Origin: Desulfovibrio sp. UIB00
Lineage (GTDB): Bacteria > Desulfobacterota > Desulfovibrionia > Desulfovibrionales > Desulfovibrionaceae
Length of the DNA: 64,000 bases
Direction of reading: 5' to 3'
Assembly (NCBI RefSeq): GCF_022508225.1
Contig: NZ_JAETXJ010000001.1
Location: forward strand, 124,001 to 188,000
Under the pieces are notes generated by a model. That model had not been told where the DNA came from. It saw only the letters and a list, made by a program, of their open reading frames with translations, and did not search any database. Positions within the stretch are counted from its first letter, which is position 1. The number at the start of each line of letters is the position of its first letter. Both the position numbers and the translations under genes were made by a program. Below, piece after piece: positions 57,030 through 64,000 of this stretch.

Positions 57030-58190
57030 CTATTTCCTTGCGCCCGAAGCGCCAATGCCAAGTCCCATGGAAAGGATGGCGGCTATGTTGCGCGCGGCCC
57101 TGCGCAGATTTTCATTGCCCTCGGTAAGGGCTTCGTCAATGGTGCAGGGGCGGTAGAGCACGCTTGAAACCGCGTCGATGCCGTGGGCAAAGACGGCGTC
57201 CACATCGGCCCGCAGCGAACCGCCGATGGCGATAACCGGCTTGTTGTGGCGCTTTGCCACGCGGGCAACGCCCACAGGGGTCTTGCCAAAGGCCGTCTGC
57301 CCGTCAATGCGGCCCTCGCCAGTAACAACGATATCGGCATCGCGCACATGCGCGTCCAGCCCAACGGCTTCGGTCACAATCTCGCTGCCGGGGCGCAGCC
57401 GCCCTTTCAAAAAGGCAAACATGGCCGCGCCCATGCCGCCAGCAGCGCCAGCGCCGGGCAGGTCCGCCATGTCCACGCCAAGGTCGCGGCGCGCGATGGC
57501 CGCAAAATTCTGCAAATATCCGTCGAGCTGCTGCACCATCTCAGGCGTGGCCCCTTTCTGCGGGCCAAAAATGGCCGATGCGCCGCGTGGGCCGCACAAG
57601 GGGTTGTCCACATCGCAGGCCACATCAATGACGCAGTCGGTAAGGCGGGCGTCAAAGGCGGACATATCTATGCACGCCAGCCTGCCAAGGCCCATCCCTG
57701 TTGGCTCGATTTCCTGTCCCTGACCGTCCAGCAGCCGCACTCCCAAAGCCTGAAGCATGCCAGCGCCACCCTCGTTGGTGGCGCTGCCGCCAATGCCCAG
57801 AATAAATTTACGAGCGCCAGCATCCAGCGCAGAGCGGATAAGCTGGCCCGTGCCATAGCTGGTGGTCTTGAGGGGATTGCGCAAGTTGGGCGGCACAAGG
57901 GCCAGGCCGCTGGCTGCGGCCATTTCGATCACGGCGGTTTTGCCATCGCCGGTCAGGCCGTAAAAAGCTTCCACCGGGTCGCCCAGAGGGCCGCGTACCG
58001 TGGTGTCCACCCGACGGCCTGCCGTGGCTTCAACCATGGCTTCCACGGTGCCTTCGCCGCCGTCCGCCACAGGTACCTTGACGTAGACCGCATCGGGGAA
58101 AACCTCGCGAAAGCCGGATTCGATGGAAACAGCCACTTGCAGGGCAGACAGGCATTCCTTGTACGAGTCGGGCGCGATGACGATCTTCAT
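57030..58190 (-). CDS. garK: Glycerate kinase (GarK family)
   Basis: 386 residues. Phosphorylates D-glycerate, yielding 2-phosphoglycerate in the GarK type (3-phosphoglycerate is the alternative). Family features: MKIVIAPDSYKECLSAL at the start, PVADGGEGTVEAM, GIGGSATNEGGAGMLQAL and VVTGEGRIDGQTAFGKTPVGVA. It lies in a C4 sugar-acid cluster, where it could pick up glycerate from sugar-acid breakdown or serve a separate glycerate supply. Enolase then connects it to phosphoenolpyruvate. Confidence 0.94.
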   Translation of the reverse strand: MKIVIAPDSYKECLSALQVAVSIESGFREVFPDAVYVKVPVADGGEGTVEAMVEATAGRRVDTTVRGPLGDPVEAFYGLTGDGKTAVIEMAAASGLALVPPNLRNPLKTTSYGTGQLIRSALDAGARKFILGIGGSATNEGGAGMLQALGVRLLDGQGQEIEPTGMGLGRLACIDMSAFDARLTDCVIDVACDVDNPLCGPRGASAIFGPQKGATPEMVQQLDGYLQNFAAIARRDLGVDMADLPGAGAAGGMGAAMFAFLKGRLRPGSEIVTEAVGLDAHVRDADIVVTGEGRIDGQTAFGKTPVGVARVAKRHNKPVIAIGGSLRADVDAVFAHGIDAVSSVLYRPCTIDEALTEGNENLRRAARNIAAILSMGLGIGASGARK

Positions 58191-58286
58191 TGCTGGTTCC
58201 TTGGTGGGGCTGGCGGTGGAAGACAGGATACGTTTTCCATAATAGCGCCGGGGCCTGTGAAATACCAGACCCCGGCGCAGCGGTTC

Positions 58287-59648
58287 TTACAGGAACATGG
58301 AGAGCAGCAGCGTGCCGAACAAACCAAGCACGGAGGCTATGGTAGTGCCAGCCGTATAGGTGGCGTACATGGAACCCATTGGGATGCCGAGGGATTCCTT
58401 GACGAACCAGAAGCCGGAGTCGGTCACGTGCGAAGCGCCGGTCGCGCCAGCGCCGATGACAATGGCCATGAGGGCCGGGTCAATGCCGGGGTTGCTGCTG
58501 AGCACGGGCAGGATAAGCCCGGCGGCGGTCATCATGGAAACAGTGGCGCTGCCCAGGGCAAAGCGCAGGGCAATGGCGATAATCCAGGCCAGGATCAGAG
58601 GGCTGATCTGGATGCTGGTGAGCACCTGCTTGAGCACAACGCCCACGCCGCTGTCGGTGATGATCTGGTTCAGCGCGCCAGCCGCGCCGATGACCAGCAT
58701 GATGGAGGCCAGCGGGGCCATGCCCTGTTCGCTGAAGCGGCCCAGCTGATCCCAGTTGAAACCGCGCTTGAGACCAAACACGATGTAGGCCACCACTGCG
58801 GAAATGAACAGGGCGATCATGGGCGTGCCGATAAAGTTCACGTAGGGCATGTAGGCGGGCGGATTCTGCTTGTCGATGGTCAGTTCCACCACGGTCTTGG
58901 CGATCATGAGCAGCAGGGGCAGCAGCATGACGAGGAGCGAGCTGCCAAAGGGCGGCAGTTCAGATTCCTTGCGGGGTTCGGTATTGGCGTAAACGCCGGT
59001 CAGCGGCACGGCGGGCAGGCGCTTGGCAATGAACTTGCCGTAGATGGGGCCTGCAATGCTGGCGGCGGGCAGGCCCACCAGAAGGCCGAAAAAGATAACC
59101 TTGCCCACATCAGCCTTGAGCAGGTCGGTAACTGCCATGGCGGCAGGGTGCGGCGGCACGATGCAGTGCACCGTGGTCAGGGCCACCACAAGGGCCATGC
59201 CCACCTGAATGAGCGGCAGCTTGGATTCCTTGACGATGGAGAACATGAGCGGCGTCAGCAGGATGATGCCCACCTGAAGAAAAACCGGGATGCCGCAGAT
59301 GTAGCCCACAACCATCATGGCCCAGTGCGCTTTTGACTGGCCAAGAATGTTGATGAGCGTCCGCGCCAGCCTTTCGGCAGCACCGGAGACTTCCATCAGT
59401 TTGCCCAATATGGCCCCCAGGGCCAGAATGGGCGCAAGAAAGCCCAGCGTTTTGCCAAGGCCGCCTTCAAAGGCCATGACAATCTTGGCCAGTTCCATGT
59501 TGTGCGTCAGCGCCAGAAACAGGCTCGCTGCGGTCAGGGACACAAAGGCGTGTATTTTGAAGCAGATGCACAGCACAATGACTATGGCGATGGAAATGCA
59601 GAGCATGGTCATCGAATAGCCGATGCCGAACGATTGGACGGCAGTCAT
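58287..59648 (-). CDS. GntP-family sugar-acid:proton symporter
   Basis: 453 residues with about 12 membrane segments. GntP features: GGLGKTLGFLAPILALGAILG, PPHPAAMAVTDLLKADVGK (the conserved PPHPG-like motif), GAAGALNQIITDSGVG and GASHVTDSGFWFVKESL. GntP carriers import gluconate, idonate, glycerate or related acids. The neighbours (DUF1537 kinase, PdxA2, glycerate kinase) suggest a C4 or C3 sugar acid such as threonate, erythronate or glycerate. Confidence 0.92.
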   Translation of the reverse strand: MTAVQSFGIGYSMTMLCISIAIVIVLCICFKIHAFVSLTAASLFLALTHNMELAKIVMAFEGGLGKTLGFLAPILALGAILGKLMEVSGAAERLARTLINILGQSKAHWAMMVVGYICGIPVFLQVGIILLTPLMFSIVKESKLPLIQVGMALVVALTTVHCIVPPHPAAMAVTDLLKADVGKVIFFGLLVGLPAASIAGPIYGKFIAKRLPAVPLTGVYANTEPRKESELPPFGSSLLVMLLPLLLMIAKTVVELTIDKQNPPAYMPYVNFIGTPMIALFISAVVAYIVFGLKRGFNWDQLGRFSEQGMAPLASIMLVIGAAGALNQIITDSGVGVVLKQVLTSIQISPLILAWIIAIALRFALGSATVSMMTAAGLILPVLSSNPGIDPALMAIVIGAGATGASHVTDSGFWFVKESLGIPMGSMYATYTAGTTIASVLGLFGTLLLSMFL

Positions 59649-59799
59649 CTCAACCTCCGTGGTGTGGTTGCGACACGGCCCGGGCAGTGCCCGCGCCGGT
59701 AAAAGTTGGGGGAACGGTTGGCGCTCTTACTGTTTGTTCTCTTGTTTTACTCTGCTCGTCCTCCGGATGCGGTGCGCAGTTCACATCCTCTGCCGCAGA

Positions 59800-60795
59800 T
59801 CAGGCCCGTTTGAAGTTGGGCGCGTATTCCGCAGCAAGGCGGATGGCTTCCACCATGCTCACGGCGCTGACCTTGCCTGTCCCGGCAATGTCAAAGGCTG
59901 TGCCGTGATCCACCGACGTGCGCAGAATGGGCATGCCCAGCGTAAGGGAGATGGTGCGCTCAAAGTCCACCATCTTGGTCGCTATGTGTCCCTGGTCGTG
60001 ATAGAGCGAAAGCACGGCGTCCCACGCGCCCTTGAGCGCAAAATGGAAGACCGAGTCCGCCGGGTTGGGGCCATGCACGTTAAAGCCCTGACGGCGCGCT
60101 TCTGCTATGGCCGGAACCACCTCGGCGTCTTCCTCATTGCCAAAAAGCCCGTGTTCGCCGCAGTGAGGGTTGAGGCCAGCCACCACCATGCTCGGATTCT
60201 CCAGCCCCAGCAGCTTGAGGGCGCTGGTGCAGCGACCGATGTAGTCAAGCACGCGGTCTTTTTTGACGGCGCGGCAGGCATCGATCAGCGAGAGGTGACG
60301 GGTGAGGAAGAACACGCGCAGGCTGTGCACCTGAAACATGGTCAGCGGGTCCTTGGTGCCTGTGAGGTCGCCAAAGATTTCGGTGTGCCCGATGTAGGGC
60401 ACGTGGGCTGCCTTGAGCGATTCCTTGTTGATGGGCGTGGTAGCCACGGCGGCGGTCTTGCCAGCCATTGTCAGCTCGATGGAGGCCTTGATGTATTCAA
60501 AGGCCGCCTGGCCGCACTGGGCCTGCACCTTGCCATAGGCAAAGGAGGCCAGATCCACGTTGTCCATGTTGATGATATTGGCAGCGCCCTCGCGCCAGCC
60601 ATTGAGATCTGCATCCACCTCGTTGAAGTCGAGGTTCGCCTTCATTATAGCGGCGGCGCGGCGCATGATTTCGGTATTGCCCACCACCAGCACATTGGCC
60701 ATGTCGGTGACGGCAGCATCTGCCAGCGAGGCGGCCAGAATTTCCGGCCCAACGCCTGCGGGGTCGCCCATGGGGGCGCAAATCAGGGGTTTCAT
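59800..60795 (-). CDS. pdxA2: PdxA2: 4-phospho-sugar-acid dehydrogenase (D-threonate/erythronate pathway)
   Basis: 331 residues of the PdxA family: ICAPMGDPAGVGPEILAASL at the start, ATTPINKESLKAAHVPYIGHTE and LSLYHDQGHIATKM with metal histidines. In paired clusters with a DUF1537 kinase, PdxA2 oxidises and decarboxylates threonate 4-phosphate to dihydroxyacetone phosphate, not the vitamin B6 reaction. The neighbour kinase supports this reading; classic PdxA cannot be excluded from sequence alone. A 48-base gap separates it from the kinase. Confidence 0.85.
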   Translation of the reverse strand: MKPLICAPMGDPAGVGPEILAASLADAAVTDMANVLVVGNTEIMRRAAAIMKANLDFNEVDADLNGWREGAANIINMDNVDLASFAYGKVQAQCGQAAFEYIKASIELTMAGKTAAVATTPINKESLKAAHVPYIGHTEIFGDLTGTKDPLTMFQVHSLRVFFLTRHLSLIDACRAVKKDRVLDYIGRCTSALKLLGLENPSMVVAGLNPHCGEHGLFGNEEDAEVVPAIAEARRQGFNVHGPNPADSVFHFALKGAWDAVLSLYHDQGHIATKMVDFERTISLTLGMPILRTSVDHGTAFDIAGTGKVSAVSMVEAIRLAAEYAPNFKRA

Positions 60796-60843
60796 CTATC
60801 TGTTCCTTGTTGGTTATGAACTTGCTTGGGTGCGGCGCAGCCT

Positions 60844-62175
60844 TCAGGCGGGCCGCTTGCGGCTTGAAATTTTGGTGAACAGGTATTCCATGCATTCCAC
60901 AAGGCTGTCCTTGTCACCCACAAAACCGCCCTTGGTGATCATGGGCAGGTCGGGGTGTTCGCCGCCGATGATGTGGCCGTACACGGCAAGGGGCAGCACC
61001 ATGATCCGCACAGAAAAGCCCCCGGCCTTGAGCGTGCGCATGACGGAAACCGTCACTTCGCCTCCTGAGGTGTACAGGCCGCCGATGCGCAGGCTCTCTT
61101 TTTTCAGGGCTTCCTGAGCCACATGGGCCAGAGCCATGTTGATGCGGCGCGAAATTTCGCTGGGCGCGATGCCGAGGGTCTGGGACATTTCCTGCATGGA
61201 GAAAACGTCTTCCTTGCTGGCGGCGGTGCATACGCCAAGAACCTTGGCTTCTTCGGGCGCGGCAAACACGGCCTCCAGCACGCGGCGGCATTCCGCCTGT
61301 GCTTCTGTCTCGCCAGCCAGTACCTTGCGCACGTTCATGGACACGATGTGGCAGGGGTGGGCCAGCCGCAGGGTTTCCATCTGTACGCGGGTCAGCTCGC
61401 TGGTGCTGCCCACGGTAAGGAAGATGCGGTTTTCAAATTCCGCGCGGGGGGCTTCAATGCGCGCTGCGGCAAGCTCCGATGTGAACGGGCCGGGATCCAG
61501 CGACACCAGCGGATAGGGCGCATCGGCCAGCGACTGGGCGATCACGGCAATGTCGTCGTCCGACACGGCATCGCAGACCACGGCGCGGCAACCCTGGGCA
61601 CGTGCGGCCTCAATGGTTTGGCGTACGGCGGCAGGCCCGGCCAGCACCTTTTCAAGCGACACGAAGCCGCAGGGCAGGGAGGTCTGATCGGCGATGATCT
61701 TGAGCACTGCCGTGTGGTGCACGGGGGTGGCGGCGTCCTTGGCAATGGGCGAGCGTTCCAGCGGCACGCCGTGCACGATCTGGTATCCGCCCACGCAGAT
61801 GCGCCCCGAATGGGGGTAGGACGGCACAAGTATGGCCAGGGTCTGGTTGTGACCGTGGGTGTCGTCCATGGCCTTGATGACGGCCTCAAGCTCAGCGCCC
61901 ACATTTCCGCGCAGGGTGGAGTCTATGCGCTTGGAAACAAGTGCGGGCTTTTCCTTGTTGAATTCCATCACGGCGTCATACACCGCTTTATAGGCGTCTT
62001 CGCGGTGCAGAAGGCGGCTCTCGGCGTTCAGACAAACGGCGTCGCACTGCGTAAATTCTTTGGGGTTCCAATGGGCAAGGCCCAGACAGGTGGCGCTGGA
62101 AAAGCCCTTGGCGGCAAGCAGCGCACCATTGTCGTTGGCTCCCGTAAAATCGTCGGCAATAACAGCTATGATCAT
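60844..62175 (-). CDS. Four-carbon acid sugar kinase (DUF1537, threonate-type)
   Basis: 443 residues of the DUF1537 kinase family. The N-terminal half reads VIADDFTGANDNGALLAAKG and FVSKRIDSTLRGNVGAELE near 80; the C-terminal nucleotide-binding half has LRIGGLYTSGGEVTVSVM and PLAVYGHIIGGEHPDLPM. Members phosphorylate threonate or erythronate at C4. The pair with PdxA2 fits D-threonate (DtnK) or D-erythronate use in the pathway described in the 2016 PNAS work on acid sugar pathways. The gene starts 37 bases after the DeoR stop. Confidence 0.87.
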   Translation of the reverse strand: MIIAVIADDFTGANDNGALLAAKGFSSATCLGLAHWNPKEFTQCDAVCLNAESRLLHREDAYKAVYDAVMEFNKEKPALVSKRIDSTLRGNVGAELEAVIKAMDDTHGHNQTLAILVPSYPHSGRICVGGYQIVHGVPLERSPIAKDAATPVHHTAVLKIIADQTSLPCGFVSLEKVLAGPAAVRQTIEAARAQGCRAVVCDAVSDDDIAVIAQSLADAPYPLVSLDPGPFTSELAAARIEAPRAEFENRIFLTVGSTSELTRVQMETLRLAHPCHIVSMNVRKVLAGETEAQAECRRVLEAVFAAPEEAKVLGVCTAASKEDVFSMQEMSQTLGIAPSEISRRINMALAHVAQEALKKESLRIGGLYTSGGEVTVSVMRTLKAGGFSVRIMVLPLAVYGHIIGGEHPDLPMITKGGFVGDKDSLVECMEYLFTKISSRKRPA

Positions 62176-62212
62176 ACAGACACCTTCCGGTGATTTTGTG
62201 ACGGCGGCGGGC

Positions 62213-62983
62213 TTAGTCGGCGAGACACAGGCGAGCGCCTGCGTCTTGCAGGGCGGCGCGGGCTTCGGCGGTCAGGCCGCTGTCGGTGATGATGTGGTCG
62301 AAGCGTTCCACTCCGGCCACCAGCCATGGGCTGAACTTGGCGTACTTGGACGCGTCCGCCAGCAGAAAAGTTTTGTCGGCGCTGGCCATGAGCTGGCGCT
62401 TGTAATGCATCTTGGCGGAAGTGCTGGTAGTGACGCCGTGGTGGGCGTCCCATACGTTGGTGCCCACAAAGGCCATGGTAAGGCGCAGGCCGCGCAGGTA
62501 GGCCACGGCATCGCTGTCGTTACAGGCGCGGCTGACGGGGTCGATAAGCCCACCCGAAAGAAAGACGGAAATATGGTCGCAGCCCGAAAGAAGCAGGGCG
62601 ATTTCGAGGTCAGGTGTGACAACGCCGAGGCTTGTGAGGGGCAGGGTGGGCAGCAGCCGGGCCAGCTCAAGGCTGGTGGTGCCCGCATCCAAGGCAATAA
62701 AGTCTTCGTTTTTTATAAACTGGCAGGCGGCGCGGGCTATGGTCTGCTTGGCCTCAAGCATGGAAACGGCCTTACGGGCGCGGGGGATGTCGTTGGCTTC
62801 AAAACACAGCGGCACGGCCCCGCCCCAGGTGAGTTCAAGCTGGTTGCGTTCTTCCAACGCCTTGAGGTCGCGGCGCACGGTCATGGTGGAAATGCCCAGC
62901 GCTTCGGCGAGTTCGCGGGTATTGACCGCGCCCCGGTTTTTAATGAGGCGGGCCATTTCTCTGCGGCGTTCTGCTGGCAACAT
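62213..62983 (-). CDS. DeoR-family regulator of the C4-acid operon
   Basis: 256 residues. N-terminal DeoR helix-turn-helix (MLPAERRREMARLIKN, TRELAEALGISTMTVRRDLKAL) and a C-terminal sugar-phosphate-sensing DeoRC domain (ALDAGTTSLELARLL, FLSGGLIDP, VGTNVWDAHHGVTTS). It is first in the presumed operon and likely represses it, relieved by a phosphorylated intermediate. The 63070-63120 AT-rich segment upstream probably contains its promoter. Confidence 0.93.
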   Translation of the reverse strand: MLPAERRREMARLIKNRGAVNTRELAEALGISTMTVRRDLKALEERNQLELTWGGAVPLCFEANDIPRARKAVSMLEAKQTIARAACQFIKNEDFIALDAGTTSLELARLLPTLPLTSLGVVTPDLEIALLLSGCDHISVFLSGGLIDPVSRACNDSDAVAYLRGLRLTMAFVGTNVWDAHHGVTTSTSAKMHYKRQLMASADKTFLLADASKYAKFSPWLVAGVERFDHIITDSGLTAEARAALQDAGARLCLAD

Positions 62984-63192
62984 GGCGACTCCGGCGTGTG
63001 GCGGGTGTGTGTTAATTTTGTTTCAAATTTGTTGCTTTGTGTTATGCTCCTGAAGGCGAATATCGTCAAGGTTGGTGAGGTAATTTTGTGGATTTAACTC
63101 GTACTTTTTATCTATGTTATCAGAAAAATGTTGTTTTTTGTTAACGAGTGGAACGTCAGCCAAAGCACTGTGTTCCGCCTCCCCGCCGGAGC

Positions 63193-63224
63193 AACAAAAA
63201 AAGCCCGGAGAATCCCTCCGGGCT
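63193..63224 (-). terminator. Distal terminator for the CxxC gene
   Basis: Stem AGCCCGGAG / CTCCGGGCT with loop AATCC; the plus-strand A-run gives a T-run on the minus-strand message. Confidence 0.8.
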
Positions 63225-63274
63225 GGAAAAATCGCGTTTGCCGCTCCTGTGCCGTATTGCCTGCGTCAGAACGC

Positions 63275-63308
63275 AAAAAGGCCGCCGGGCACATGATCCG
63301 GCAGCCTT
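63275..63308 (-). terminator. Proximal terminator for the CxxC gene
   Basis: Stem AAGGC-C-GCCGG / CCGGC-A-GCCTT with one mismatch and a 9-base loop; T-run on the minus strand. It sits 38 bases past the stop and is followed by the second hairpin. Confidence 0.75.
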
Positions 63309-63346
63309 CTGCTAGGGTTTACGCGGGCGGGGTAGACCCGCGCTGG

Positions 63347-63652
63347 CTATGCGTTGCCGAAGAATGGGGGGCGGCGCGTCTGCGCATCGCCGCTGACCCG
63401 GAAAATCTGTACCGTATACTGATCTTTGCCGCTGCACATGGGGCAGCCGTCTGTGACCAGCATGCAGGAAGAATCGAGTTCAAGGGGGTCAATGCCCGCC
63501 AAGCTGAGGATATGGGTGGCCTTGCCCTGCTCCCACATGACGGGTGAGCCGCAACGGGCGCACTCAACATAGAGCATTTCAGGATCAAAGCCTGCGGGCA
63601 CGGGGGTACCGCGCAGCGGTTCGGCAATGGCTTTCAGTGTGTTGCTGTACAT
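63347..63652 (-). CDS. Small CxxC protein of unknown function (101 aa)
   Basis: 101 residues beginning [15 protein letters not shown]. Two CxxC pairs ([10 protein letters not shown] near residue 38 and [10 protein letters not shown] near 75) could bind zinc or a metal, like a zinc ribbon, with a short hydrophobic-acidic stretch between them. GGGAGG precedes the ATG at 63652; the longer in-frame reading lacks that and would add an Arg-rich extension. It is divergent from mutL. I do not know its role. Confidence 0.75.
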   Translation of the reverse strand: MYSNTLKAIAEPLRGTPVPAGFDPEMLYVECARCGSPVMWEQGKATHILSLAGIDPLELDSSCMLVTDGCPMCSGKDQYTVQIFRVSGDAQTRRPPFFGNA

Positions 63653-63844
63653 AGAAACCTCCCGGCTTGCTTTGCGTGTTGCCAGAAGCCTGGCCGCGCG
63701 CATACGCAGCCTTGCCTTCCATACATAAGCACCGCGTGCGCCGAGGCAAGCCCTGCCACGGGAATTTGTTCTCCACGCGCAGCCGCGCATGCGCCGCAGT
63801 CGAGGCCGCTTGCCTTGTGGAGCGCGCCCGAATACACTGGACCT

Positions 63845-64000
63845 ATGTCTGAAAAACATCGTCATATACGTTTGCTACCGCCTGAGTTGCGCAATCAGAT
63901 CGCCGCTGGTGAAGTGGTGGAGCGCCCTGCCAGCGTGCTCAAGGAACTGGTTGAAAACAGCCTTGACGCCGATGCCGCGCAGATCGACGTTTGCCTTGAA
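63845..64000 (+). CDS. mutL: DNA mismatch repair protein MutL (5' end only)
   Basis: The first 52 codons of MutL, running off the window end. The GHKL ATPase opening [20 protein letters not shown] and the N-motif [11 protein letters not shown] with the Mg-binding Asn are present. MutL couples mismatch recognition by MutS to strand removal. CTGGA lies just before the ATG. Confidence 0.97.
   Translation, partial: MSEKHRHIRLLPPELRNQIAAGEVVERPASVLKELVENSLDADAAQIDVCLE

Larger units (their letters stand above)
62984..63346. other. Gap between deoR and the small CxxC gene
   Basis: About 360 bases. It has an AT-rich piece (about 63010-63150) that likely holds the deoR promoter, and two tandem terminator hairpins (entries at 63193 and 63275). 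No gene was recognised. Confidence 0.5.

Noticed and set aside
57183..59336. 717-codon plus-strand open frame across garK and gntP
   Set aside because: Spans two well-supported minus-strand genes; His/Gly/Gln-rich shadow with no domain.

Overview
The window is a roughly 60% GC bacterial chromosome segment that reads as Desulfovibrionaceae (Desulfovibrio-like, probably close to gut or host-associated species). The points behind this are the order of dnaA-dnaN-gyrB, a fused CobA-HemD protein of the kind used by sulfate reducers for siroheme, a periplasmic-type fumarate reductase with a cysteine-rich third subunit, and two sigma-54 activators. The species is an inference; no rRNA or tRNA gene was seen.

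Layout. 1-4461 (minus): gyrB (cut by the window edge), dnaN and dnaA, with a perfect DnaA box just upstream of the preferred dnaA start, so the replication origin is probably nearby. 4831-8395 (plus): an M23 envelope peptidase, a 74-residue orphan and a sigma-54 activator with a degenerate receiver. 8553-12262 (minus): an RraA-like aldolase, a DctA-type carrier and a two-subunit UxaA-family lyase that looks like sulfolactate sulfo-lyase SuyAB, preceded by a textbook -24/-12 promoter and facing a divergent GAF-type sigma-54 activator (12595-14232). 14373-22354 (plus): housekeeping genes ppiD, glmS, coaX, eno, folD and a DUF805 gene. 22495-27351 (plus): a surface-sugar cluster with kdnB and kdnA (8-amino-Kdo synthesis), a NeuA-like/PseG-like fusion and an SpsF-like cytidylyltransferase. 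27527-36661 (minus): cardiolipin synthase, UspA, a 1632-residue membrane protein built like a hybrid kinase but lacking phosphotransfer residues, a TPR protein and an MFS carrier. 36843-46076 (mostly plus): MarR, serine dehydratase, an HdeA/B-like periplasmic protein in an AT-rich stretch, mutY, cyclophilin, DinB, YceI, an NTF2-like protein, cysteine synthase and CheV. 46262-53950 (minus): mfrABE-like fumarate reductase, then pepA, cobA-hemD and purN. 54251-56605 (plus): hemW and an orphan membrane protein. 56724-62983 (minus): a C4 sugar-acid operon (deoR, DUF1537 kinase, pdxA2, gntP, glycerate kinase and a small membrane protein). The right end carries a small CxxC protein and the start of mutL.

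How the genes work together. Three catabolic modules stand out. The lyase/carrier module would release pyruvate and sulfite if it is SuyAB, feeding sulfite respiration. The threonate-type module would yield dihydroxyacetone phosphate and 2-phosphoglycerate. Serine dehydratase would give pyruvate. Fumarate reductase supplies an electron sink, and the kdn cluster modifies lipopolysaccharide or another surface glycan. The least explained items are the 1632-residue pseudo-kinase, the NeuA-PseG fusion in the kdn cluster, and the small orphan proteins.
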